A stretch of DNA of 19,035 bases from Chloroflexota bacterium (GTDB lineage: Bacteria > Chloroflexota > UBA6077 > CF-72). The translations under genes and the position numbers were made by a program. Positions 1-7,593 of this stretch are shown here, in pieces. The stretch lies in NCBI GenBank assembly GCA_019247135.1, contig JAFAPL010000545.1:1-19035 (forward strand). The letters are read 5' to 3'. Below the pieces are notes generated by a model. That model had not been told where the DNA came from and made no database searches. It was given only the letters and a program-made list of their open reading frames with translations. How positions within the stretch are numbered: the stretch's first letter is position 1; each line of letters opens with the position of its first letter.

Positions 1-662
1 TCGCCCATGTGTTTGCCGCAGTTGGCGCCGTGGAGGATGTTCAAGCCCTCCGCGTACGCGGCCATGACGCCGTACTCGATGCCGTTGTGAACCATCTTCA
101 CGAAATGGCCGGCGCCATTCGGTCCGCAATGCAGATAGCCGTCCTCCGCGGTACTCGGCGCGGCTTTATCGCGACCCGGAGTTCGAGTTGCCGCGTCGAT
201 GCCTGGCGCCAGCGCCGCGAAAATCGGGTCGAGCCGCTGCACGACTTCTGGCTCGCCTCCGATCATCAGGCAATAGCCGCGCTCCAGACCCCAGGTGCCG
301 CCGCTCGTACCAACATCGACGTAGTGGATGCCGTGCTCCTTGAGTTGAGCCGCGCGCCGAATGTCGTCGCGATAGTACGAGTTGCCGCCGTCAATGAGGA
401 TGTCACCTTGTTGCAGCAGGGGCGTCAGCGACCCGATCTCCTTGTCGAGCAAACCCGCCGGCAGCATGAGCCAGACCGCGCGCGGCGGCCTCAGTTGGCC
501 GACGAAATCCTCGAGGGATGAGCTTCCGACGGCTCCGTGCTCGGTGAGTGTCTTGACGGCATCTGGGTGAATGTCGAAGACGACGCATTCGTGGCCTGCG
601 CGCAACAGACGCTGCGTCATATTGGCGCCCATGCGCCCGAGTCCGATCATGCCGAGTTGCAT
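1..662 (-). CDS. gnd: 6-phosphogluconate dehydrogenase (decarboxylating), C-terminus cut by window edge
   Basis: NAD(P)-dependent oxidative decarboxylation of 6-phosphogluconate to ribulose 5-phosphate in the pentose phosphate pathway, in the cytoplasm. 220 codons are visible; the reading frame is still open at position 1. The N-terminus has the Rossmann dinucleotide motif GLGRMG (residues 7-12). DGGNSYYRDD with substrate-contacting Asn about residue 94 follows, then the VGTSGG substrate loop (about 117-122) and the catalytic stretch GHFVKMVHNGIEYG with the catalytic Lys about residue 189 and the Asn and Glu after it. All hallmark residues of the family are intact. The insert pattern looks like the short (about 300-residue) bacterial type rather than the 470-residue form, but the missing C-terminus prevents proof. 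The ATG at 662 is chosen because the Rossmann strand starts immediately after it; no strong Shine-Dalgarno sequence precedes it. It is divergent from the permease pseudogene, with about 99 bp between them. Confidence 0.93.
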   Translation of the reverse strand, partial: MQLGMIGLGRMGANMTQRLLRAGHECVVFDIHPDAVKTLTEHGAVGSSSLEDFVGQLRPPRAVWLMLPAGLLDKEIGSLTPLLQQGDILIDGGNSYYRDDIRRAAQLKEHGIHYVDVGTSGGTWGLERGYCLMIGGEPEVVQRLDPIFAALAPGIDAATRTPGRDKAAPSTAEDGYLHCGPNGAGHFVKMVHNGIEYGVMAAYAEGLNILHGANCGKHMG

Positions 663-761
663 GCGATCATGTTCAGTGTAATCCGCACGTGCGCGTGAGG
701 CTGACCTGGTGACGGTGCAAGAGGAACGCGAAGACACAGGTGCACGCGGCATTCGTGAGGG

Positions 762-2452
762 TTGGGGGCCGGCGAGTTCGAGATCACGTCCGAGACGATC
801 GCGCGGCATCCACTGAAGCGGACGCTGCGAGGCATCCGCCATCTCGTGATTGGCGACCCGCTCACGAGCGGGCGTGAGAAACCCGAGCGGCTGACGTGGA
901 TGACCGCGCTGGCCGTCCTCGGCGCTGACATTCTGGCGTCCTCTGTCTACGGACCCGAAGAGATGATCCGCGTCCTCGTCGAAGCGGGGCCGGGTGCCGC
1001 CGCGGGCTTCGTGCTGCCACTGGCCGTGGCCATCGTCGTGCTGCTTGCAATCTGGCGATCTCGTACTGGCAGACGATCGGCGCGTACCCGGGCGGCGCAG
1101 GCGGTTACATCGTCGCCCGCGCGAACCTGGGACGTCTGGCGGCTGTGACCAGTGCCTCGGCTCTGCTGCTCGATTACACCCTGGACGTCTCGGTGTCCGT
1201 CGCTTCAGGCGTTCAGTCGGCGACCTCGGCCCTGCCGTTCCTCGGCCCATGGCATGTGCCACTGGCGCTGATCGCGCTCGCGTTGATCATGATCGCCAAC
1301 TTGCGCGGAATTCGGACGGCCGGCATCCTCTTTTCTCTTCCGATCTACGGCTACATCTTCGGGTCTGCGGCCGTCATCGTGTATGGCCTGACCAGATGGG
1401 CCGGCGGCTCCCTCCCACCATATACGCCACCACCCGCAGCACAGGATCTGCTCAGCCAGCCAGCGGCGGCGCTCGGCCTGCTGTTGATCCTGCGCGCGTT
1501 TTCGTCGGGCGCGGTGGCGTTGACGGGAATCGAGGCCGTGTCGAACGGCGTGCCGTACTACAAGGAACCGGAGGTCCAGAATGCGCACCGTTGGCTCGTC
1601 GCACTCGCCATCAGCTTCGGCGCGCTCTTTATCGGGATCAGCTTTCTCGCAGCCCGGATCGGCATCGTGCCCGATCCGACCGAGACCGAGACGCTCCACA
1701 GCCAGTTGACGCGGACCCTGGTCGGGACAGGCCCGGCGCATACGCTGCTGCAGGTTTGCGCGTTGCTGTTGCTGATCCTGGCTGCTGACACCGGCTTCGC
1801 CGACTTCCCGCGTTTGCTCTCGCTGCTGGCGCGCGATGGCTACCTGCCACATGCGTTCGCCGAACGCGGAGCGCGCCTCGCCTTCAGCAACGGAGTCGTC
1901 GCGGTCGCCGTGATCTCCGCCGTGTTGATCGTCCTGCCCGTGCTGATCCTCACCTTCCGCTCCCTGGGTCTGCACCATGAACGGCTGGCGCAGCGCGTCA
2001 GCGTCGCTTCTAGCGCGGATGGGCAAGACGTGTTGTCCGCGCCGTTGTCGCACTACGGGATCATCTCCGTTGAGGAGATCGACAAGGTCGTGCTCCAGAC
2101 CGTCGCATACGCGCGCAGGGCCGGCGGCCACGTCGAAGCAGTCCATTGCACGGATGACTCGGAGGCGGCCGAGAAGCTGCGCTCTCGTTGGGACGCGCTC
2201 GACAGCGGTATTCCGCTGATTATTCTCAACTCACCATATCGGGCAACGGCTGGCGCGCTCGAGCGCTACCTGGACTTCGTGCAGGAACGGGAGCCGCCGG
2301 AGACCTTCATCACGCTCATGCTGCCCGAGGTTCTTCCAACGCAGTGGTGGCACCCATTGCTGCACAACTACTTCGCCTGGCAAATGAAGTTCCGCTTATT
2401 GTTCCGTCCGCGCACCGCGGTCACGAGCGTGCCTTACTCAGTCCGCGACTGA
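762..2452 (+). pseudogene. APC-family amino acid permease, frameshifted and internally deleted
   Basis: The remains are of an amino acid/polyamine/organocation permease with a C-terminal cytoplasmic domain. Frame one (762-1148, TTG start, the first possible start after an in-frame TGA at 756) encodes the cytoplasmic N-terminus and first membrane helices, including ADILASSVYGPEEM, the counterpart of the family's substrate-site helix. The homologous sequence then jumps to another frame, giving ISYWQTIGAYPGGAGGYIVA, and stays there to the TGA at 2450-2452. Removing 8 bases (TGCAATCT, 1046-1053) restores one frame. The shifted part keeps GIEAVSNGVP and the DTGFADFPRLLSLLARDGYLP stretch. At about 1920-1960 it passes from a helix directly into the segment before the C-terminal domain; intact relatives, from memory, carry roughly 100 more residues there. 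The C-terminal domain (about 2040-2450; VPLIILNSPYR-like and LLFRPRTAVTSVPY stretches) is well kept. It is probably non-functional. A sequencing error could explain the shift but not the missing segment. Confidence 0.85.
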
Positions 2453-2488
2453 GATATAGAATGGGCGGCGCAAAGGGGGCTGCGGAAA

Positions 2489-2914
2489 ATGGGCACTCGA
2501 ATGCGCATCGTCGTCGCCGGTCTGTTCGTCGCCATTGTGCCGTTTGCTGGCACGGCTCACGCGGACACTCTGGAATCGGCCAATGCCGCCGTGACTGGGG
2601 TGAGGGCCAACTGGGTCAATGATCTCGCGCGGTGCAGACTGGCTGCCATGGGCGTCGCGGTACCCGGGAATGTGGCGTTCAGCCAACCAACGCCTGCCGG
2701 ACTCTTCAACGACTGCATGCCACTGCCAGGCGCCAGTTCGGCGGGGTCGACAAGCACGCAGGCGATCGGTGCGGCGGGTTGCCTATCGACGCTGACGAAG
2801 TTCCAGCAGAACATCGTCAATGAGTGGGCCATCTCGGTTCAAAAGGCGAACGCTAACAAGACGCCAGAGCCTGCCATGCCATCGGAGGTCATGGCGTTGA
2901 TTGGCGCCTGTTAG
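2489..2914 (+). CDS. Small secreted protein with four cysteines, unknown function
   Basis: I do not recognise this 141-residue protein. The N-terminus is a clear Sec signal peptide: Met-Arg start (MGTRMR), hydrophobic core about residues 7-20, and an AHA/D signal peptidase I site at residues 23-26. The mature part (about 116 residues) has four cysteines at 49, 76, 98 and 141, the last being the C-terminal residue, which would allow two disulfides outside the membrane. A proline/serine-rich patch lies at 78-90 and a helix-prone stretch at 99-120. A purine-rich ribosome site (AGGGGG, 2474-2479) lies 9 bases before ATG 2489 and supports this start; ATG 2501 is a weaker alternative. It begins only 36 bases after the broken permease, so it may have been co-transcribed with it. 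Codon use resembles the neighbours. Confidence is in the coding call and export, not in function. Confidence 0.72.
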   Translation: MGTRMRIVVAGLFVAIVPFAGTAHADTLESANAAVTGVRANWVNDLARCRLAAMGVAVPGNVAFSQPTPAGLFNDCMPLPGASSAGSTSTQAIGAAGCLSTLTKFQQNIVNEWAISVQKANANKTPEPAMPSEVMALIGAC

Positions 2915-3062
2915 CGACAATTCATCGGCCGCCCGACACTGAATCGCGTTGGACGCCCGGCGCGGCGGCTTCGGCGCACTGGTGCTTTAGCGGCTTAGCT
3001 ACTTTCAGGGGCGCCTCGGGGCGCGTGGTATGGTCGGTCCGCGGAGGACCACGGGCGCAGGC

Positions 3063-6000
3063 ATGGACACCTCGACCAGGCGCTGGCCTCGCCAGCCGGC
3101 TCGCCAGCCGGCTCGCCCGCCAGCGCGAGCCTGGCAGCGTCCCGCTGAGCTGCCGGTTGGCACCGTCACGTTCGTCTTGAGCGACGTGGTCGGCAGTACC
3201 CGCCTGTGGGAACAGTACCCCGAGCAGATGCGCCTGACGCTCGCTCGACACGACGAGATGTTCGAGGAGCGCGTCGCCCAACGCGCCGGCGTTGTGGTCC
3301 GCCCGCGCGGCGAAGGCGACAGTCGATTCGCCGTCTTCGCCCGCGCCTCGGACGCGCTGACCGCCGCGAGCGAAATTCAGCGTGCCTTCCACACCGAAGC
3401 GTGGGCACTCCCGGAGCGATTCGCCATACGCATGGCGCTCCACACGGGCGAAGCGGACCTGCGCGAAGGCGACTACTACGGCACCGCCGTGAATCGCTGT
3501 GCCAGGCTACGTGACATCGCCCACGGCGGTCAGATCATCATGTCTTCCGTCACCGCCAGCCTGGCGCGCGAGCGCCTGCCGCAGCGAACCGCGCTACGCT
3601 CACTGGGCAGACACCGCCTGCGCGACTTGCCGGAGCCAGACGAGGTCTTCCAGCTTCTGCACGCGGACCTACCGGCGGATTTTCCACCGCTGAAGTCGCT
3701 CAGCGCCGCGCCACACAATCTGCCGCTCCAGCTGACCAGCTTCGTCGGTCGGGATAACGACGTGCGCCAGCTTCGAGAGCACCTGACACAGCAGGAAGTA
3801 CGCCTGCTGACGCTCACCGGTGCAGCCGGCACGGGCAAAACCCGTCTCGCCCTCCACGTTGCGGAGGAGATGCTCGGAGAATTCCCGTACGGCGTGTTCT
3901 TCGTTCCGCTGGCTCCGCTGAGTGATCCAGACCTGCTGGCGTCCACGATCGGCGAGTCCGTCGGAGTCCGCGAAGTCGCTGGACAGACCCTGCTCCACAC
4001 GCTCAAAGATGCGCTCCGCTCCCAGTCGGTGCTGCTGATTCTGGATAATTTTGAGCACGTCATCGAGCATGCGCGCGAGCTGGGTGAACTGCTGTCTGGA
4101 TGTCCATCCTTGAAGATGCTGGTGACCAGTCGCGAGGTGCTCCACCTCTCAGGCGAGCACATATTGGTCGTCCCGGCGATGGCAATTCCAGATCCGCAGG
4201 TGACCCTCTCGACGGAGCAGTTGGCGCAATTCGACGGAGTCCAGCTGTTCATCGAACGAGCGCGCGCCGCCAAACCGAACTTCGCCTTGACCCCGCAGAA
4301 CGGGCGAGTGATCGCCGAGATCTGCGCCCGACTCGACGGCCTGCCGCTTGCGATCGAGCTCGCGGCGGCGCGCGTCAAACTCCTGCCGCCCGAGGCGCTG
4401 CTGGAACGGCTCAGCTTGACGTACGACCAGCGACAAACACTCTTGACCGGCGGTGCATCGGACCTGCCGATTCGTCACCAGGCATTGCACAGCGCCATCG
4501 ACTGGAGTTTCTCATTACTCCGTCCATCTGAACAACGTTTGTTTTCGCATCTGGCCGTCTTCAGCGGCGGTTTCTCCCTGGAGGCCGCCGAGGCCCTGTG
4601 CTCGTCAGATCCGGAGCTTGCCAACGGGGTCCTCGACGGTATCGCGTCGCTGATCGACAAGAGCTTGCTGAACCAGGAGGAGGAGGAAATCCGCGAGCCG
4701 CGTTACCGCATGTTAGACACGATCCGTGAGTATGCGCTGGCCCAGTTGCAAGCGACGGGCGAACTGGACCAGGCGCAACGCTGTCTGGCGGAGCACCTCG
4801 TGGTCGTTGCGGAGCGTGCGGAGCCAGAGCTGACCGGCCCGGAGCAAGCGAGCTGGCTGGATGGCCTGGAGCGCGAGCATGACAACATCCGCGGGGCACT
4901 GCAATGGTGCTCTGAATCCGGCGCCGCGGACCTCGCCCTTCGCCTGGCCGGCGCACTGTGGCGATTCTGGTCGACGCGCGGCTACGTGGGTGAGGGCCTG
5001 CGCTGGCTGGAGGCGGCCATCTCGAGCTCCGACGCGCCAGACCCGCTCGTGCTCGCCAAGGCGTTGAACGGAGCCGCCAATCTCGCGCGTGAGCAGGGCG
5101 ATTACGATCGCGCACTCCGCTTGCACGAGGAGAGTCTGGCGCTCGCGCGCGACCACGGCGATGCACGAGCGATGGCGGAGGGCTTGAACAACCTGGGTCT
5201 GATTGCGCTGTACCAGGGGCAGCACGAGCGCGCGCAGCAACTGTGCGAGGACGGCCTCGAGCTGTTTCGGACCATCGAGGACAAGGGTGGCGTCGCGGCG
5301 GCCTTGAACAATCTGGGCAATGTCGCGCGGGAGCGCGGTCGGTCAGATGCTGCCGCTGCATTGCACAAAGAGTCCCTCGCGCTGCGGCGTGCAGTCGGTG
5401 ACAAACGCGGGATCGCGCTGTCGTTGAACAATCTTGCCAACGTCGTGCTGAATCAAGGTGACTACTGGCGCGCGGCGGCGCTCCACCAGGAAAGCCTGGC
5501 GCTGCGCCGCGAGCTGGGAGACCGCGCCGGAGTGGCGACGTCGCTGAACAATCTGGGTAATGTGGCCCGGGTGCAGGGTGATTTTCTTGCCGCTCGCGGC
5601 TTTTACGAAGAGAGCCTGGCGGTCCGGCGCGACCTCGGCGATAAACGTCGTGTCGCGGCTGCGCTGATCAACCTGGGTATCGTGGAGCGAGAACGCGGTG
5701 AGCGCGATCGGGCCGCCATGCTGTTGCGCGACAGCCTCTTGCTGCGCCGCGAGCTGGGTGACGAGCAGGGGATGCACGCGGCACTCGACAACCTGCGTCG
5801 GCTGGCAGTCAATCAGACGGATTTCGCGGCGCGTGTGTTTCACCAGGCAATGCTGGAGTGGCGACGCGAACAGGGCGACCGCGCGGGCATCGTCGCGGCA
5901 CTGAGCAACCTGGCAAACGTGGCCCGTGTGCAGGGCGACGTGTCTGGCGCACGAGCATGCTTCGAAGAGAGTCTTGCGCTGCGGCGCGAGATGGGCGACC

Positions 6001-6290
6001 GACGCGGCGCGGCTCTCGTCCTCGGGCAGCTGGGCAGTCTGGCGCTGGACCAGGGCGAGGTCGAACGCGCGATCCAGCTGCTCCAGCAGGCGCTTGGCCT
6101 GCACGAGCAGCTCGGGGATACGCTCGGCGCGGCGACAGCGCTCAAGTCGCTGGCGCGCGCCTTTGAAGCACAGGGCTCCGCTGCGGAGGCCCGCGCGGCC
6201 TACGCCAACGCCCTGGCGCTCTATCAACACCTTGGCGACCGCCGCAACGTGGCCGCCTGCGAGGCCGCCATCGCCGCGTTCGCCACGTAA
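3063..6290 (+). CDS. Class III adenylate/guanylate cyclase - AfsR-type NTPase - TPR signalling protein
   Basis: A cytoplasmic 1075-residue multidomain regulator. After a Pro/Arg/Gln-rich leader (residues 10-24) comes a class III cyclase domain (about 32-200). The first metal-binding Asp is in FVLSDVVGSTRLW (Asp 41), the second in GEGDSRFAVF (Asp 86), and the transition-state Asn/Arg pair is in VNRCARL (Asn 144, Arg 148), so catalysis looks possible. Next is an NB-ARC-like ATPase: Walker A GAAGTGKTR (about 253-261), Walker B LLILDNFEH (Asp about 328), a TSREVL sensor stretch and GLPLA (about 426), then a winged-helix-like part (DWSFSLL, FSGGF, MLDTIREYAL). The C-terminus is ten TPRs of 40 residues. 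I saw no DNA-binding domain, so output is probably cyclic nucleotide and/or protein contact; what the TPRs bind is unknown. ATG 3063 is preferred over ATG 3030 because relatives begin shortly before the cyclase domain; 3030 would add 11 residues. Confidence 0.9.
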   Translation: MDTSTRRWPRQPARQPARPPARAWQRPAELPVGTVTFVLSDVVGSTRLWEQYPEQMRLTLARHDEMFEERVAQRAGVVVRPRGEGDSRFAVFARASDALTAASEIQRAFHTEAWALPERFAIRMALHTGEADLREGDYYGTAVNRCARLRDIAHGGQIIMSSVTASLARERLPQRTALRSLGRHRLRDLPEPDEVFQLLHADLPADFPPLKSLSAAPHNLPLQLTSFVGRDNDVRQLREHLTQQEVRLLTLTGAAGTGKTRLALHVAEEMLGEFPYGVFFVPLAPLSDPDLLASTIGESVGVREVAGQTLLHTLKDALRSQSVLLILDNFEHVIEHARELGELLSGCPSLKMLVTSREVLHLSGEHILVVPAMAIPDPQVTLSTEQLAQFDGVQLFIERARAAKPNFALTPQNGRVIAEICARLDGLPLAIELAAARVKLLPPEALLERLSLTYDQRQTLLTGGASDLPIRHQALHSAIDWSFSLLRPSEQRLFSHLAVFSGGFSLEAAEALCSSDPELANGVLDGIASLIDKSLLNQEEEEIREPRYRMLDTIREYALAQLQATGELDQAQRCLAEHLVVVAERAEPELTGPEQASWLDGLEREHDNIRGALQWCSESGAADLALRLAGALWRFWSTRGYVGEGLRWLEAAISSSDAPDPLVLAKALNGAANLAREQGDYDRALRLHEESLALARDHGDARAMAEGLNNLGLIALYQGQHERAQQLCEDGLELFRTIEDKGGVAAALNNLGNVARERGRSDAAAALHKESLALRRAVGDKRGIALSLNNLANVVLNQGDYWRAAALHQESLALRRELGDRAGVATSLNNLGNVARVQGDFLAARGFYEESLAVRRDLGDKRRVAAALINLGIVERERGERDRAAMLLRDSLLLRRELGDEQGMHAALDNLRRLAVNQTDFAARVFHQAMLEWRREQGDRAGIVAALSNLANVARVQGDVSGARACFEESLALRREMGDRRGAALVLGQLGSLALDQGEVERAIQLLQQALGLHEQLGDTLGAATALKSLARAFEAQGSAAEARAAYANALALYQHLGDRRNVAACEAAIAAFAT
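3090..3125 (+). repeat. 12-bp tandem repeat in the cyclase leader
   Basis: Two exact copies of CGCCAGCCGGCT (3090-3101 and 3102-3113) are followed by a degenerate third (CGCCCGCCAGCG). In frame they encode Arg-Gln-Pro-Ala, Arg-Gln-Pro-Ala, Arg-Pro-Pro-Ala. Copy-number change here would lengthen or shorten the basic leader by four residues without breaking the frame. Confidence 0.8.
5064..6260 (+). repeat. Ten in-frame 120-bp repeats encoding TPR units
   Basis: Each 120-bp unit encodes a 40-residue helix-turn-helix of pattern LNNLGNVA-x-x-QGD-x-x-RA-x-x-LHEESLALRR-x-x-GD. Units start at 5064, 5184, 5304 and so on. The seventh unit is one codon short (39 residues, 117 bp) and is the most divergent. 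The 40-residue rather than 34-residue spacing is typical of the TPR_10/TPR_12 kind (kinesin-light-chain-like). DNA identity between neighbouring units is high in the LNNLGNVA and ESLALRRELGD parts, so unit gain or loss by recombination is likely. Confidence 0.9.
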
Positions 6291-6350
6291 CTCAACTTGC
6301 AAGTTGAACGATCCGGGCGCACCAGCGCCAGCCCGCTGCGGCGCGACCAG
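6291..6350 (+). repeat. Intergenic hairpin repeat, unit A (diverged)
   Basis: It starts one base after the TAA of the cyclase gene. It contains the perfect 16-bp palindrome TCAACTTGCAAGTTGA (6292-6307), which as RNA forms a 6-bp stem with a UGCA loop, then the 12-mer GCGCCAGCCCGC (6325-6336). No T-run follows, so it is not a standard intrinsic terminator. It could still help end transcription of the cyclase gene or be a protein-binding site. Confidence 0.7.
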
Positions 6351-6511
6351 CCAGAGTCCTCAACTTTGCAAGTTGAACAATCGGCAAGCCCCAGCGCCAG
6401 CCCGCAAAGTCAGCTCACGCGCTCTACCAGCCAGAGTCCTCAACTTTGTAAGTTGAACAATCGGCAAGCCCCAGCGCCAGCCCGCAAACTCAGCTCACGC
6501 GCCTCTACCAG
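6351..6511 (+). repeat. Two near-identical 80/81-bp tandem repeats (units B and C) with hairpins
   Basis: Unit B is 6351-6430 and unit C is 6431-6511; they differ at only a few positions. Each begins CCAGAGTCC and carries the inverted repeat TCAACT/AGTTGA (from 6360 and from 6440) with loops TTGCA and TTGTA, then AACAATCGGCAAGCCC and the 12-mer GCGCCAGCCCGC (6394-6405 and 6474-6485). The stem is unchanged in all three units while the loop varies. The segment lies between two convergent genes and I see no coding sense in it. After unit C, 6513-6520 holds an inverted GCGGGCTG. Confidence 0.85.
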
Positions 6512-6553
6512 CGCGGGCTGCCGCTCCACCAGCCAGAGGCGTCTATGGGTGCG

Positions 6554-7540
6554 CTACTCCGCGGGCACACCCACCGCCAGCAGCAGTCCGTTCTGCTTGA
6601 TCGCAGGACTGGTCACCGTGAACAGAATCACGCCATCCGCGGGCGCCGTAACGTCCGCCAGGTGTTCGCCGTGCAGCGTGATCATCTCACCCACCTTCTG
6701 CCCCGCCGAAACACGATCGCCCGGTGCAACGCCGCACAGGAATACGCCTTCGTGCTCCGACCGGAGCCACTCGTTGCGCGCCAGCAAGCGCGGCCTGGCG
6801 ACCTGACGCGGGGCCGCGTCCGTCAGGATGCCGAGCGACCGCCAGATGTTGAGCACACCCTCCACATGGCGCTGAACTGCGTCCTCTTCGACCAGTCCGC
6901 GCCCGCCGGACTCGGCCAGGATGGCGGGCACTCCACGCTGGGCGGCCGCGCCGTACAGCATGCCCGCGCGGTCACCCGACGCGACCGCCTGCGCCACCCA
7001 GCGTGCCCCGCCGTGGGCGTCGAGCATCTCGCGCGACTTGTCGTCGATGTCCGCGTTACCCGTCACCTGGTAGCCAAGGAATGGCTCGAGGGCCTCCACC
7101 ATGTCGCCCGCGTGCATGTCTATGGCGCGATCGAAGTGGACGATGATGTCCTCGAGCATGTGGTGCGCGAAGCGCTCGCTCCAGGTTCCGTCGGCGCGGC
7201 CAGGGAAGGCGCGGTTCAGATTCTGGCCGTCCTCCGGGTTGACGTACACGCTGCGTTCGTAGAACCCGGGCTGGTTGAGCAGCGGAATAACGACGACCGT
7301 GCCGTTGATATACTGGGCATCGAGCATTTTCCCCAGGCGGATCGCCGCGAGTGTGCCGGTGTACTCGGCGGCATGGATACCGGCGGTGAGCAGAAATTTC
7401 AGACCACCACCCGGTCGTAAGCCGACGGCCGCGAAATACGGCCACTGATATTTGCCAAGAAGCGGATCGTCGAAGGTGAACGAGCTGGCCAGGACGTTGC
7501 CCGGTTCAGGCAGGCCAATCGGCCCGATCTGTTGCGCCAT
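6554..7540 (-). CDS. M14-type zinc deacylase (succinylglutamate desuccinylase/aspartoacylase family)
   Basis: 328 residues, close to the usual family length. It is predicted to hydrolyse an amide bond in an N-acyl amino acid or similar small molecule, using one zinc ion in the cytoplasm. Zinc ligands are visible: GIHAAEYTG gives His 56 and Glu 59, and DMHAGD gives His 143. The substrate-carboxylate motif NLNRAFPGR is at 107-115 and the general-base Glu 210 is in AESGG. The C-terminal 80 residues form a beta-barrel-like domain (APADGVI) common to this family. The exact substrate cannot be decided; AstE, AspA, ectoine-deacetylase-like and other members share these motifs. ATG 7540 is preceded only by a weak CTGGGG. 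It is on the same strand as the upstream propeller gene, separated from it by a 29-bp repeat array, and a repeat region follows its TAG. Confidence 0.88.
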   Translation of the reverse strand: MAQQIGPIGLPEPGNVLASSFTFDDPLLGKYQWPYFAAVGLRPGGGLKFLLTAGIHAAEYTGTLAAIRLGKMLDAQYINGTVVVIPLLNQPGFYERSVYVNPEDGQNLNRAFPGRADGTWSERFAHHMLEDIIVHFDRAIDMHAGDMVEALEPFLGYQVTGNADIDDKSREMLDAHGGARWVAQAVASGDRAGMLYGAAAQRGVPAILAESGGRGLVEEDAVQRHVEGVLNIWRSLGILTDAAPRQVARPRLLARNEWLRSEHEGVFLCGVAPGDRVSAGQKVGEMITLHGEHLADVTAPADGVILFTVTSPAIKQNGLLLAVGVPAE

Positions 7541-7593
7541 CGGCCCCAGGCTACCCCGACCGCGACGAAGTCAGCATCTGGCACGAGTGGGCG

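Noticed and set aside
685..692. GCACGTGC palindrome between the divergent gnd and permease genes as an operator
   Set aside because: An 8-bp palindrome is expected often by chance in GC-rich DNA and no second copy is nearby.
1040..1148. Programmed ribosomal frameshift in the permease
   Set aside because: There is no slippery heptamer or evident downstream stem; the discrepancy is an 8-base insertion, which slippage cannot correct, and the gene also seems to lack a membrane segment.
1205..2146. 313-residue open frame opposite the permease
   Set aside because: Gln/Asp/Arg-rich complement of membrane-helix codons; the plus strand has clear permease similarity.
3001..3029. GCGCC-TCGG-GGCGC hairpin before the cyclase gene as a terminator
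   Set aside because: A 5-bp stem without a T-run, placed at the start of the next gene rather than directly after the previous stop; not enough to call.
5343..6302. 319-residue open frame on the minus strand
   Set aside because: Its periodic composition simply mirrors the 120-bp TPR repeats on the other strand.
6545..7420. 291-residue open frame opposite the deacylase
   Set aside because: The minus strand has all zinc ligands and catalytic residues; the plus-strand translation has no recognisable fold features.
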